A stretch of DNA of 64,000 bases from Pseudomonas putida. Its GTDB lineage: Bacteria; Pseudomonadota; Gammaproteobacteria; Pseudomonadales; Pseudomonadaceae. Where the stretch lies: contig NZ_JANHLD010000002.1 in assembly GCF_028682455.1 (NCBI RefSeq), positions 744,001 to 808,000 on the forward strand, written 5' to 3'. The notes under the pieces are model-generated. The model was not told where the DNA came from. It was given only the letters and a program-made list of their open reading frames with translations, and made no database searches. Below are positions 1 through 8,563 of the stretch, in pieces; the stretch's first letter is position 1; the number at the start of each line of letters is the position of its first letter. The position numbers and the translations under genes were made by a program.

Positions 1-824
1 AACACGTTGCGCCCACGGGTGTAGTCCAGGGTGCTGGCCAGCACGGCTTCGGAGCCGGCGATGCTGCTGATGGCGATGCTCAGGCGCTCCCAGGGCAGCT
101 CTTTCATCAGCTGCTTGAAGCCCTGGCCTGTTTCGCCGCCGAGCACGTTGGACTTGGGTACGCGCACGTTCTCGAAAAACAGCATGGTGGTGTCCTGGGC
201 GTGCAGGCCGACCTTGCGCAATGGCTTGGACTTGCTGAAACCGGCACGACCGGCCTCGACCAGGATCAGCGAGATATCCTGCGAGCCCTTGCCGCTGTTG
301 CCGGTCTTGCACACCACCACAGCGAAATCGCAGTGGCTGCCGTTGGAGATGAAGGTCTTGGAGCCGTTGATCACGTACTCGTCACCGTCGAGCACGGCGC
401 GCGTCTTGACCGCCTGCAGGTCGGAGCCGGTATCCGGCTCGGTCATTGCCACCGCACCGATGGCCAGCCCGGCGGCCATCTTCGGCAGCCACTGGGCCTT
501 CTGCTCTTCACTGCCGAAGTTGTTCAGGTAACCGGCGACGATGTCATGCACGCCAAAGCCGATCAGGCCCGAGGAAAGGCCGGCGCGGTAGATTTCTTCG
601 TTGGTGATCATCGAGAACAGCCGGTCCAGGCCCAGGCCGCCGTAGGCCTCCGGGGTGGTGGCATTGAGCAGGCCCAGTTCACCGGCACGCTGCCAGATCG
701 CACGAGGTACCAGATGGTCGTGTTCCCATTGCTCGCGGTGCGGCATGCACTCTTCCAGCAAAAATCGCCGAACGGTATTTCGAAACGCCTCGTGCTCTTG
801 ATCAAACAGGGTGCGTGGAATCAT
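1..824 (-). CDS. Acyl-CoA dehydrogenase, 3' end cut by window edge
   Basis: This is an FAD-dependent acyl-CoA dehydrogenase, which introduces the alpha-beta double bond in the first step of beta-oxidation. About 274 N-terminal residues are visible and the C-terminal helical domain lies beyond the left edge. The order of recognisable segments is typical: an N-terminal helical domain, then the FAD/substrate strand with the family signature AMTEPDTGSDL, then YVINGSKTFISNG and the start of the C-terminal domain (ERLSIAISSIAGSEAVL). The ATG at 824-822 is preceded by GAGGAGA at a good distance. It points away from the type VI island and resembles the genes of the beta-oxidation cluster further right, so the island may sit inside a once larger catabolic region (inference). 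The substrate cannot be read from the sequence. Confidence 0.9.
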   Translation of the reverse strand, partial: MIPRTLFDQEHEAFRNTVRRFLLEECMPHREQWEHDHLVPRAIWQRAGELGLLNATTPEAYGGLGLDRLFSMITNEEIYRAGLSSGLIGFGVHDIVAGYLNNFGSEEQKAQWLPKMAAGLAIGAVAMTEPDTGSDLQAVKTRAVLDGDEYVINGSKTFISNGSHCDFAVVVCKTGNSGKGSQDISLILVEAGRAGFSKSKPLRKVGLHAQDTTMLFFENVRVPKSNVLGGETGQGFKQLMKELPWERLSIAISSIAGSEAVLASTLDYTRGRNV

Positions 825-907
825 TGCCCTCTCCTCTATGCGGGTTCTTCTGACCGCTTGTGCCGGTCTTGAATAAGTCCACGATAGGGGCAACGAAATG
901 GCCGCGT

Positions 908-926
908 CCCCCTCGGGTGGGGGGGG
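908..926. promoter_or_regulatory. C5-N6-G8 dyad upstream of acyl-CoA dehydrogenase
   Basis: Five C, six spacer bases and eight G form a dyad about 85 bp upstream of the minus-strand acyl-CoA dehydrogenase start. Similar C-run/G-run dyads occur between the divergent racemase and acyl-CoA dehydrogenase genes near 12669-12759. This suggests a shared regulator of the beta-oxidation genes. The protein that would bind is unknown. Confidence 0.35.
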
Positions 927-1034
927 ATGAGTGGTTGGCAAGGGGTAGGTAGGAGCGGGTTTGCGGCACCTTTACATTGGCAAAGTGTATGGCTTCCTTT
1001 TAAAGCGCCCCTGTAAATCGTTCACATCAGCTCA

Positions 1035-1056
1035 ACTGCGCAAGAAGTTGCGCAGT
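1035..1056. repeat. Inverted repeat ACTGCGCAA-GAAG-TTGCGCAGT
   Basis: A 9-bp arm, a 4-bp spacer and a matching 9-bp arm are seen directly. The same core recurs twice in the 42-bp palindrome at 1119-1160. The location upstream of the T6SS toxin gene fits an operator or a small hairpin. I know of no assigned regulator. Confidence 0.7.
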
Positions 1057-1118
1057 GAATTGTGAATAACCCTGTGGATTGATTGCTACAGCGCATATAA
1101 ACCGTGCGATGCCGGCGA

Positions 1119-1160
1119 GTGCGCAAGAAGTTGCGCAGTACTGCGCAACTTCTTGCGCAC
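1119..1160. repeat. Perfect 42-bp palindrome made of two facing copies of the TGCGCAAGAAGTTGCGCA unit
   Basis: Positions 1119-1160 read identically on both strands. The palindrome contains two head-to-head copies of the unit present once at 1035-1056. On the plus strand it is followed by a short T run (1161-1165), so as RNA it could form a very stable terminator-like hairpin. As DNA it could be a high-affinity operator for a dimeric regulator. It lies 200 bp before the toxin start. Confidence 0.75.
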
Positions 1161-1359
1161 TTTTTCGAGGGTTGCGAGCTCAAATTCAGTCATTTTATGC
1201 GCTTATTCGACTTATCTCATTGTTATACAAGGACTTTGTAAAAAACGGCATGAACCTTGAAGAGATCTTTGACAACAAACGGGGTTATTCCGGCGCAGTG
1301 CCTGGATAACTAACTACCGAGCTCCAGCGTCAGCAGCTCACTGAAAGAGAGTTCATTGC

Positions 1360-4300
1360 ATGAGTGCAGAGAAACTGGAAATGGTCGATCGACTGGCTCG
1401 GGCTGACCGAGCCGCCAAGGCGATGCCACACGAAGACATCAACAGTCACATGACGCCATGCCCGGCCAGTCAGCCTGAAGTGTTCGTAGTCCCGGTGCGC
1501 TATGCACTGGCAGAAGAGAAAGCCGCCCATCCCTGCTGCGCTCCCGGTGTGGCCATCCAGAGCCATCCCGTGGCGGCGCGCCGCCTGCGGGAAGGGTTTC
1601 TTTACCTGTGGCAGGACCAAGGCCCTCTCAAGCGTTATGCCATCGCCCCGAATGGTTTGCTCAGCGAGCAAGCGCTGGAGGCCGATTCCACCGTTGTGCT
1701 GGAGGGTACCCTGGCGGGGCTGGCCCTGAAAAAAAACCACGACGCCTGGATGCTCTACAGCGAGTATCCCCTTAACCCGCAGCACTGTAAGTCGTTGAAC
1801 GACAGCAGTGCCCAGCGCAGCGCGCGCATGCGCCACGTGGCCTTGCGCACGGTGGCCAACGAGTTGCAGGCGCCTCATTGCCCGCCGCTGGCCAACGCCG
1901 ATCAGGTCATGGCCGAACTTGTCCCGGCGATCTACGCCCGGTCGATGAAGGCCGATAAACAACGCGGCAATGACGAGACGACCGCGCTGGGCGCAGCGGT
2001 GATGAACGACCCCACAACAACCAATATCAACGCCTATACCGATGCGATGCACCGCATGCGTGAGCGCGAGAAGGTCATCGCCCAGCACCCCACCGCCAGC
2101 GACGAACCTCCGGGCGAATGGAGCGCCGTGCGCTGGGAAGGCCAGAGCACTCAGGATTGGCTGGAAACCGCCAAAGCCCAGGCGAAGGGGTTGTACCCGG
2201 TCTTTGCTTGCCTGGATGATGACCTGGGGGTGCTGCGCGATATCAACCATGAGCAAGAATGGCTGGAAACGCGCCACGAACAATGGGTCGGCGAGAACAA
2301 CCTGCGCCTGAGTATCGGCGGCTTTGTGCGCAGCCTGATCAGCGAAGACGGGGCCGAACTGGCGGGTACCTTGAACTACCGTTACAAGGATCGCGACATC
2401 AGCCTCACGCCTGAGCAGGGCAAGGTGATGCTCGATGCCCAGCATCGGCTGGACGAACAACTCAAGGCGGAAACTCAGGCCCGTCGTTACGGCGGCCAAC
2501 CTGGCGCGGCGCAAGCGCGCGCCCGCGATGCGCGGATCGCCGCCATCGTCGCACCGGTGCGGGCCTTTATTCCGGACGATTTGTACAGTGAAGCGGAGTT
2601 CGTGGTACGCGAGTACCGCGCCGAAAAGCAAGCCAATCTCGACGACAAGTTGTTCAGTGCCAAGGTCAGTCAATACATCAACCTGGAGGCGATGAACACC
2701 TGGCTCGATACCACCGCCCCCGCGCATTTCGAGCAGGTCGAACAACGCCATCGAGCCTTGTTCGCCGACCGGCGCTTGTACCTCAAGCGCTCCAACAACG
2801 GCACCTGGTTTGTCGATTACCACGACCTGGACACCCGGCGCTGGTTGACCGAACTGGCCACCGGTTGCCTGACCGCCCAATGCATTCGGGCCCAGGGCGC
2901 CGAACAATACGCCGACCACGTGCGAAGCGCCGATGGCGGAGCACTGACCCACCTGTTCCATGCCTGGACGCCTTCGCTGGGTACCGCAGTCAGCACCACC
3001 ACGCGCTTGAATGAACTGATGGCAGCGCTGGCCGCCGACAACATTTCCGCCACCCATCATGTGCTGGCGCCTCTGACGGCACCGATTCTGAATGACATCG
3101 CGTCCATGGCCCGAGACGCCCAGAGTGCATGGAGCGTGTTGGTCAACCGTCTGGCGGCTTCGTTGCTACTGCTCCAAGCCGATAGAACCTTCAGCGGTGC
3201 CTGGCTCGGCGTTTTCATTGCCGCTCGACTGGGCAGCGACACGCGTTTGCAGGCCGTCACCGAAGGTGGGCGCCAGGTTTGGACGCTGTTGGGGCAAAAA
3301 GCCGAAGGGCTGGCTCAATGGGCCCGCAATACCGGGGAGGCCATCGGTGCCGGACGCGTGGCAGGCATCAAGAACTCCCCCTTTGTGGTCAATAGCGGTG
3401 GAGTCGTCCCCCTGGCAGCCTTGCTGCTGAACACGCTCAACGCGAATAACTACCTGAGTCAGGCTGGGGCATTGGAGGGCATGGACCGTCAGCGTGTGAA
3501 CGATACGGCTTCCGCTTCGTTGTATGCAGCCGCTGCGTTGGTGGCAGTGATTGATAGCCAGGTGCGGGTGGGTCTGGCGAAAGATAGATTTCATTTTCTT
3601 GGATCAGCAGCCCCAACCCTCACCCTGTTTGGTGCGGTGATTGGTGGACTCTCGGCCTATGCCGCTTTCAAAGAATTGAATTCTCTTCAAATACAACTGG
3701 AAAACGTGCAAACACATATCGACCCATGGCTCGAGATGCGTCAGACCGTGGTTGCGGGTCAAGTAACCGCTTACGGCGCCCAAGCGATATTGGGCTTCAG
3801 AGAAACAGCGAGAGCCTTGGCGGGCGTAGCGACAGTCGAAGCGGCGAACATGCGCTACTTGCTGTGGATGGGCCCGCTGAACTGGGTCATTGCCGTGCTG
3901 GGCGTGTTGTACCTGATCACCTGGTTTTTCCAGCAAACGCCACTGCAAAACTTCCTTAACTCCTGCTGCTGGTCAAAAGCGCGGGCGAGCAATCTGGAGC
4001 CCATGACGGCCCAGGCGCAGCAGGATGAGCTCAACCAACTGTACGGTCTGCTCTACATGCCGCGCGTCAGCATGGAGAGCAGATCGGTGACGGGCAGTGG
4101 CAGTGGTCCTTCCGGGCTCGCCTCGGAAAGTTCCATCAACTCCCTGAGCATCGACTTGCCAGGGGCGGAGCCTGGCACTGCCTACCTGGAACTGAGCCTG
4201 ATCGGTGACCCATTGGATACTCAGGGCTTTCGCGATTTGATCAAGAATAGCCCGAACGATAACTTCCAGCAGCCTCACCCTTGGCGAGACATGGCCCCGC

Positions 4301-4632
4301 ACTGGCTGTCCAGCAGCACCTGTTGCTGGATACCGGCCAAAGAGGGCCAAGGCTTACGTCTGAGTGGTCCCTTCAAAACAGCCTCGGGCATCCTTGGCTC
4401 GCAACCGCGCACAGTCTCCCTGCGTTTGCGGTATCGCAACCCGCTGATCGCAATGTTGGGCGCCCGCGACTTTATCGGCGGTGAGCGAGGTATTGCCTTC
4501 ACCTTGACTCACGATGCGGGCGTGATTGCCTTGCGGAACGACCCTACGCCGGAACTGGATCGTGTGCGGAGTTACCCACTTGGAGAAAAAAATCCCGGCG
4601 CTATTTACCTGCAACCCAAGGGCCAAGCATGA
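1360..4632 (+). CDS. T6SS effector, VasX / BTH_I2691-like membrane toxin
   Basis: The 1090-aa protein has the VasX-type N-terminal region (residues about 30-120, with CPASQPEVFVVPVRYA and a REGFLYLWQDQG segment). That region is the hallmark of type VI secretion effectors of the VasX/BTH_I2691 family, which insert into the target inner membrane in a colicin-like way. Several hydrophobic stretches lie in the second half, near residues 597-624, 683-700, 717-733, 746-770 and 830-857; they fit a pore-forming domain followed by a soluble C-terminal domain. No VgrG, PAAR or adaptor gene is present, so delivery would depend on a T6SS elsewhere. Its TGA overlaps the ATG of the first DUF6708 gene. That arrangement is typical of an effector with its immunity gene. 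Family assignment is strong; pore formation is inferred. Confidence 0.85.
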   Translation: MSAEKLEMVDRLARADRAAKAMPHEDINSHMTPCPASQPEVFVVPVRYALAEEKAAHPCCAPGVAIQSHPVAARRLREGFLYLWQDQGPLKRYAIAPNGLLSEQALEADSTVVLEGTLAGLALKKNHDAWMLYSEYPLNPQHCKSLNDSSAQRSARMRHVALRTVANELQAPHCPPLANADQVMAELVPAIYARSMKADKQRGNDETTALGAAVMNDPTTTNINAYTDAMHRMREREKVIAQHPTASDEPPGEWSAVRWEGQSTQDWLETAKAQAKGLYPVFACLDDDLGVLRDINHEQEWLETRHEQWVGENNLRLSIGGFVRSLISEDGAELAGTLNYRYKDRDISLTPEQGKVMLDAQHRLDEQLKAETQARRYGGQPGAAQARARDARIAAIVAPVRAFIPDDLYSEAEFVVREYRAEKQANLDDKLFSAKVSQYINLEAMNTWLDTTAPAHFEQVEQRHRALFADRRLYLKRSNNGTWFVDYHDLDTRRWLTELATGCLTAQCIRAQGAEQYADHVRSADGGALTHLFHAWTPSLGTAVSTTTRLNELMAALAADNISATHHVLAPLTAPILNDIASMARDAQSAWSVLVNRLAASLLLLQADRTFSGAWLGVFIAARLGSDTRLQAVTEGGRQVWTLLGQKAEGLAQWARNTGEAIGAGRVAGIKNSPFVVNSGGVVPLAALLLNTLNANNYLSQAGALEGMDRQRVNDTASASLYAAAALVAVIDSQVRVGLAKDRFHFLGSAAPTLTLFGAVIGGLSAYAAFKELNSLQIQLENVQTHIDPWLEMRQTVVAGQVTAYGAQAILGFRETARALAGVATVEAANMRYLLWMGPLNWVIAVLGVLYLITWFFQQTPLQNFLNSCCWSKARASNLEPMTAQAQQDELNQLYGLLYMPRVSMESRSVTGSGSGPSGLASESSINSLSIDLPGAEPGTAYLELSLIGDPLDTQGFRDLIKNSPNDNFQQPHPWRDMAPHWLSSSTCCWIPAKEGQGLRLSGPFKTASGILGSQPRTVSLRLRYRNPLIAMLGARDFIGGERGIAFTLTHDAGVIALRNDPTPELDRVRSYPLGEKNPGAIYLQPKGQA

Positions 4633-5549
4633 GCACACCACCGGCAGGCACGACGAAAAAGCGGCTGTTTTCACGCAATGACTACCTCGCGCCCTTGCCC
4701 ATTCCCACCGGGGCGAAACCTTGTGACGTGCTCAACACCATCTGGCGCAAGAACGAGGTGTTTCTTGATATCGGCAACTACAGTATCGGCTCGGCGGTGA
4801 TGGTGATTTGGCTAGGGGTGATGTTGTTCTTGGGGTTGGCCTACATCTTCAATGATCCTGATGCGCTGATTTTGGGGGCTTGTATTATGGGCATCCCTAT
4901 CTTCTCCTTAATTCAGGGCCTGTTCCGAGAGGTGCCCTTGCCAGTGCGCTTCAATCGACAGCGCCGCGAGGTATGCGTCCCGCAAGCGGATGGCACGTAT
5001 TGGATCGTCCCCTGGGAAAGCGTGACGGCACTGGCGACGCAGCACTCGTCGGTGAGCCAGGCGGGTAGAACCACGATGGGACTGTTGATCATCGGTTTTG
5101 AGAACCCTGATCCGCAAGCCAAGGAGGAAACCAAGCATTATTGGATGGGCTTTAACTGTGGCGGCGGTAGGACGGCCATGGCGTTGTGGGAGTGCATGCG
5201 CAGTTATATGGAAATTGGGCCTGAGGCTGCTCCAGAAGCTGCCGCACTTAATTCAGGTGGGAGTCTGCGTTACTACGTCGATTACATGAACGATAAAGCA
5301 AAAGAGCGCGGCTGGTTTTTAACACTGCTGTGGGAAGTTGTGATTGGCGTATTTATTTTCAATGCGCCTCTCGCCACCTATCTACAACGGAAGAAACTAT
5401 ACCCGCCCCCCGACCTGACCTACCCCGACATTATCGAATGGTCCAAACCACTGCCGCCCGAGCAGTGGGCCAAGCGTTCCCCTGAGTTAGAGGCAGCGAT
5501 CCTCATGCGTGAGTCGGAACTGATCGCGCAGACGGTGCAAGAGGGATGA
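4629..5549 (+). CDS. DUF6708-type membrane protein, copy 1 (probable T6SS immunity protein)
   Basis: This intact 306-aa copy starts inside the toxin stop codon (ATGA overlap) with AAGG seven bases upstream. Layout: a conserved soluble N-terminus (residues 1-55), two hydrophobic segments (about 57-75 and 80-97), a conserved middle domain with two tryptophans around residue 130 and a glycine-rich FNCGGGRTAMALWE segment, a third membrane segment (about 235-255), and a charged C-terminal tail ending QEG. Proteins of this sort sit beside VasX-like toxins in Pseudomonas and are taken to be immunity or accessory partners. The function is inferred from context; no experimental assignment is visible in the sequence. 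It is nearly identical to copy 3 outside the first two membrane segments. Confidence 0.8.
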   Translation: MSTPPAGTTKKRLFSRNDYLAPLPIPTGAKPCDVLNTIWRKNEVFLDIGNYSIGSAVMVIWLGVMLFLGLAYIFNDPDALILGACIMGIPIFSLIQGLFREVPLPVRFNRQRREVCVPQADGTYWIVPWESVTALATQHSSVSQAGRTTMGLLIIGFENPDPQAKEETKHYWMGFNCGGGRTAMALWECMRSYMEIGPEAAPEAAALNSGGSLRYYVDYMNDKAKERGWFLTLLWEVVIGVFIFNAPLATYLQRKKLYPPPDLTYPDIIEWSKPLPPEQWAKRSPELEAAILMRESELIAQTVQEG

Positions 5550-6470
5550 GCACACCACCGGCAGGCACGACGAAAAAGCGGCTGTTTTCACGCAATGACT
5601 ACCTGGCGCCCTTGCCCATCCCCACCGGGGCGAAACCTTGTGACGTGCTCAACACCATCTGGCGCAAGAACGAGGTGTTTCTTGATATCGGCAACTACAG
5701 TATCGGCTCGGCGGTGATGGTGATTTGGCTAGGGGTGATGTTGTTCTTGGGGTTGGCCTACATCTTCAATGATCCTGATGCGCTGATTTTGGGGGCTTGT
5801 ATTATGGGCATCCCTATCTTCTCCTTAATTCAGGGCCTGTTCCGAGAGGTGCCCTTGCCAGTGCGCTTCAATCGACAGCGCCGCGAGGTATGCGTCCCGC
5901 AAGCGGATGGCACGTATTGGATCGTCCCCTGGGAAAGCGTGACGGCACTGGCGACGCAGCACTCGTCGGTGAGCCAGGCGGGTAGAACCACGATGGGACT
6001 GTTGATCATCGGTTTTGAGAACCCTGATCCGCAAGCCAAGGAGGAAACCAAGCATTATTGGATGGGCTTTAACTGTGGCGGCGGTAGGACGGCCATGGCG
6101 TTGTGGGAGTGCATGCGCAGTTATATGGAAATTGGGCCTGAGGCTGTTGAGGACGCGACTGCTCGTTTTGACAGATCGAAAGGGATCTGGGCTACCTACC
6201 TGGACGACCTCATCAAGGGCGCGAAATTGAGAGGTTGGGTGGTAACTGCTTTGTGGGAAGGCTTCTGCGGAATTTTCATTTTCAACACACTGCTAATAGA
6301 TGTGCTTGAACGTTGGAAGTTGAATCCGCCCCCGACCTGACCTACCCCGACATTATCGAATGGTCCAAACCATTGCCGCCCGAGCAGTGGGCCAAACGGT
6401 CGCCCGAGTTAGAAGCGGCGACTCTCATGCGTGAGTCGGAACTGATCGCGCAGACGGTACAAGAGGGATG
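5546..6470 (+). pseudogene. DUF6708-type protein, copy 2, C-terminal frameshift
   Basis: The open frame runs from 5546 to 6340 (264 aa). Its first 200 codons are almost identical to copy 1, including the same first two membrane segments. From about 6145 it switches to a different sequence (starting AVEDATARFDR) with its own membrane segment. A missing C in the C-tract near 6328-6336 then shifts the frame and stops it at PPPT. The DNA that follows (6341-6470) still encodes the usual tail (DLTYPDIIEWSKPLPPE to QEG) in another frame. It ends in the same ATGA junction with the next copy. So copy 2 has a swapped C-terminal block and has lost the last 40 or so residues. The truncated protein keeps all three membrane segments, so it may still be functional. 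Confidence 0.75.
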
Positions 6471-7406
6471 AGCACACCACCGGCAGGCACGACGAAAAAG
6501 CGGCTGTTTTCACGCAATGACTACCTGGCGCCTTTGCCCATTCCCACCGGGGCAAAACCTTGTGACGTGCTCAACACCATCTGGCGCAAGAACGAGGTGT
6601 TTCTTGATATCGGCAACTACAGTATCGGCTCGGCGGTGATGGTGATTTGGGTCGGAATAATGGTGGTATTAGCCATGTCTTACTTTACCCGAAACTTAAA
6701 CTCTGACTTCAGCCAAGATATTTTAATCTTTGGCGCAGTTATTATGTTTCTTCCTATCTTGCTTTTAATCCAAGGCCTGTTTCGAGAGGTGCCCTTGCCA
6801 GTGCGCTTCAATCGACAGCGCCGCGAGGTATGCGTCCCGCAAGCGGATGGCACGTATTGGATCGTCCCCTGGGAAAGCGTGACGGCAGCGGCGACGCAGC
6901 ACTCGTCGGTGAGCCAGGCGGGTAGAACCACGATGGGGCTGTTGATCATCGGTTTTGAGAACCCTGATCCGCAAGCCAAGGAGGAAAGCAAACATTTTTC
7001 GATGGGCTTTAACTGTGGCGGCGGTAGGACGGCCATGGCGTTGTGGGAGTGCATGCGCAGTTATATGGAAATTGGGCCTGAGGCTGCTCCAGAAGCTGCC
7101 GCACTTAATTCAGGTGGGAGTCTGCGTTACTACGTCGATTACATGAACGATAAAGCAAAAGAGCGCGGCTGGTTTTTAACACTGCTGTGGGAAGTTTTGA
7201 TTGGCGTATTTATTTTCAATGCGCCTCTCGCCACCTATCTACAACGGAAGAAACTATACCCGCCACCCGACCTGACCTACCCCGACATTATCGAATGGTC
7301 CAAACCACTGCCGCCCGAGCAGTGGGCCAAGCGTTCCCCCGAGTTAGAGGCAGCGATTCTCATGCGTGAGTCGGAACTGATCGCGCAGACGGTGCAAGAG
7401 GGATGA
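6468..7406 (+). CDS. DUF6708-type membrane protein, copy 3 (probable T6SS immunity protein)
   Basis: This intact 312-aa copy overlaps the end of copy 2 by ATGA. The N-terminal 58 residues, the middle domain and the C-terminal 110 residues match copy 1 closely. The segment between them (residues about 59-103) is different: a longer pair of hydrophobic stretches separated by RNLNSDFSQD, encoded by more AT-rich DNA. Small changes in the middle domain (AAATQ instead of ALATQ, ESKHFS instead of ETKHYW) are shared with copy 4. The pattern points to recombination that exchanges the membrane-loop cassette while the flanks are homogenised. Role inferred as in copy 1. Confidence 0.8.
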   Translation: MSTPPAGTTKKRLFSRNDYLAPLPIPTGAKPCDVLNTIWRKNEVFLDIGNYSIGSAVMVIWVGIMVVLAMSYFTRNLNSDFSQDILIFGAVIMFLPILLLIQGLFREVPLPVRFNRQRREVCVPQADGTYWIVPWESVTAAATQHSSVSQAGRTTMGLLIIGFENPDPQAKEESKHFSMGFNCGGGRTAMALWECMRSYMEIGPEAAPEAAALNSGGSLRYYVDYMNDKAKERGWFLTLLWEVLIGVFIFNAPLATYLQRKKLYPPPDLTYPDIIEWSKPLPPEQWAKRSPELEAAILMRESELIAQTVQEG

Positions 7407-8322
7407 GCACACCACCGGCAGGCACGACGAAAAAGCGGCTGTTTTCACGCAATGACTACCTGGCGCCTTTACCCATTCCCACCGGGGCAAAACCTTGTGA
7501 TGTGCTCAACACCATCTGGCGCAAGAACGAGGTGTTTCTTGATATCGGCAACTACAGTATCGGCTCGGCAGTGATGGGCTTATGGCCGATGGCAATTCTG
7601 TTTGCGCTTATGAGTTATTACACTCCTGACCCAATAGTATGGTGGGGGGGATTAATCATCGTGGGGGTCCCTACTCTATTCATAATCCAAGGCCTGTTCC
7701 GAGAGGTGCCCTTGCCAGTGCGCTTCAATCGACAGCGCCGCGAGGTATGCGTCCCGCAAGCGGATGGCACGTATTGGATCGTCCCCTGGGAAAGCGTGAC
7801 GGCAGCGGCGACGCAGCACTCGTCGGTGAGCCAGGAGGGTAGAACCACGATGGGACTGTTGATCATCGGTTTTGAGAACCCTGATCCGCAAGCCAAGGAG
7901 GAAAGCAAACATTTTTCGATGGGCTTTAACTGTGGCGGCGGTAGGACGGCCATGGCCTTGTGGGAGTGCATGCGCAGTTATATGGAAATGGGCCTGAGGC
8001 TGCTCCAGAAGCCGCCGCACTCAATTCAGGTGGGAGTCTGCGTTACTACGTCGATTACATGAACGATAAAGCAAAAGAGCGCGGCTGGTTTTTAACACTG
8101 CTGTGGGAGGGTGTGATTGGCGTATTTATTTTCAATGCACCTCTCGCCACCTATCTACAACGGAAGAAACTATACCCGCCACCCGACCTGACCTACCCCG
8201 ACATCATCGAATGGTCCAAACCACTGCCGCCCGAGCAGTGGGCCAAGCGTTCCCCCGAGTTAGAAGCGGCGATTCTCATGCGTGAGTCGGAACTGATCGC
8301 GCAGACGGTGCAAGAGGGATGA
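7403..8322 (+). pseudogene. DUF6708-type protein, copy 4, internal frameshift
   Basis: The first frame (7403-8062, 219 aa) follows copy 3 in its middle domain but carries a third version of the membrane-loop cassette (WPMAILFALMSYYTPDPIVW). At about 7987 the sequence reads ATG where copies 1-3 have ATTG. One base is lost, so translation leaves the family frame at residue 195 and ends 25 codons later. The correct frame resumes downstream and stays open to the family stop at 8322. As it stands the product lacks the C-terminal membrane segment and tail. Either a sequencing slip or real decay would explain it. Confidence 0.8.
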
Positions 8323-8415
8323 GCACACCACCGGCAGGCACGACGAAAAAGCGGCTGTTTTCACGCAATGACTGGGATTGTTCGTTGGGAAAGCGTGACG
8401 GCAGCGGCGACGCAG
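8319..8415 (+). pseudogene. Remnant of a fifth DUF6708-type copy
   Basis: The first 18 codons (MSTPPAGTTKKRLFSRND) are the family start, again overlapping the previous stop by ATGA. They are joined directly to a degenerate version of the segment around TGGGAAAGCGTGACGGCAG from the middle domain, after which similarity ends. More than 300 bp in between has been deleted. It marks the decayed 3' end of the array. Confidence 0.75.
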
Positions 8416-8441
8416 TCAAAAGCACAATTCGCTGCGCTGAA

Positions 8442-8486
8442 TCTGTGGGAGCTGGACTTGCCAGCGATCGGCCGCGAAGCGGTCGC
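8442..8486. repeat. REP-like element
   Basis: A CTGTGGGAGCTGGACTTGCC core followed by a GCGAAGCGGTCGC segment resembles the short extragenic palindromes scattered through P. putida-group genomes. It lies between the array remnant and the perfect REP pair. Confidence 0.5.
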
Positions 8487-8505
8487 AATTCAGGCAACAC
8501 TGAAT

Positions 8506-8556
8506 CATCGCGGGGCAAGCCCGCTCCACAGGTAGGAGCGGGCTTGCCCCGCGATG
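8506..8556. repeat. Inverted REP pair, 22-bp arms (likely bidirectional terminator)
   Basis: Arms 8506-8527 and 8535-8556 are perfect reverse complements separated by seven bases. Each contains the GGAGCGGGCTTGCC core of Pseudomonas REP sequences. The pair sits between the converging ends of the T6SS array and the LAL regulator, eight bases after the regulator stop, where it would act as a strong hairpin for both transcripts. REP pairs are also frequent landing sites of REP-associated transposases and recombination. Confidence 0.85.
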
Positions 8557-8563
8557 GCCAGGG

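Larger units (their letters stand above)
825..1359. other. 535-bp non-coding region between acyl-CoA dehydrogenase and T6SS toxin
   Basis: I see no convincing gene here. The region holds a C-tract/G-tract dyad at 908-926 (upstream of the acyl-CoA dehydrogenase), a degenerate REP-like half at about 950-969, and two copies of a TGCGCAA/TTGCGCA inverted repeat (1035-1056 and 1119-1160). The stretch from about 1160 to 1300 is AT-richer than its surroundings, as expected for a promoter of the toxin gene, but I could not assign a clear -35/-10 pair. The toxin start at 1360 has only a modest GAGAG ribosome site. Confidence 0.7.

Noticed and set aside
950..969. REP-like half element near the left acyl-CoA dehydrogenase
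   Set aside because: Only part of the REP core is present and there is no inverted partner. It is too weak to list as its own feature.
977..995. Sigma-54-like TTGGCA...GGCTT sequence
   Set aside because: The GG-to-GC spacing is 11 instead of 10 bases and the rest of the consensus is poor.
1079..1309. Possible 76-aa gene before the T6SS toxin
   Set aside because: It runs straight through the 42-bp palindrome, has no ribosome site and no recognisable sequence. It is treated as non-coding.
4629..8415. CRISPR or minisatellite reading of the tandem repeats
   Set aside because: The units are about 0.92 kb, are in frame with start/stop overlaps and encode membrane proteins. They are gene duplications.
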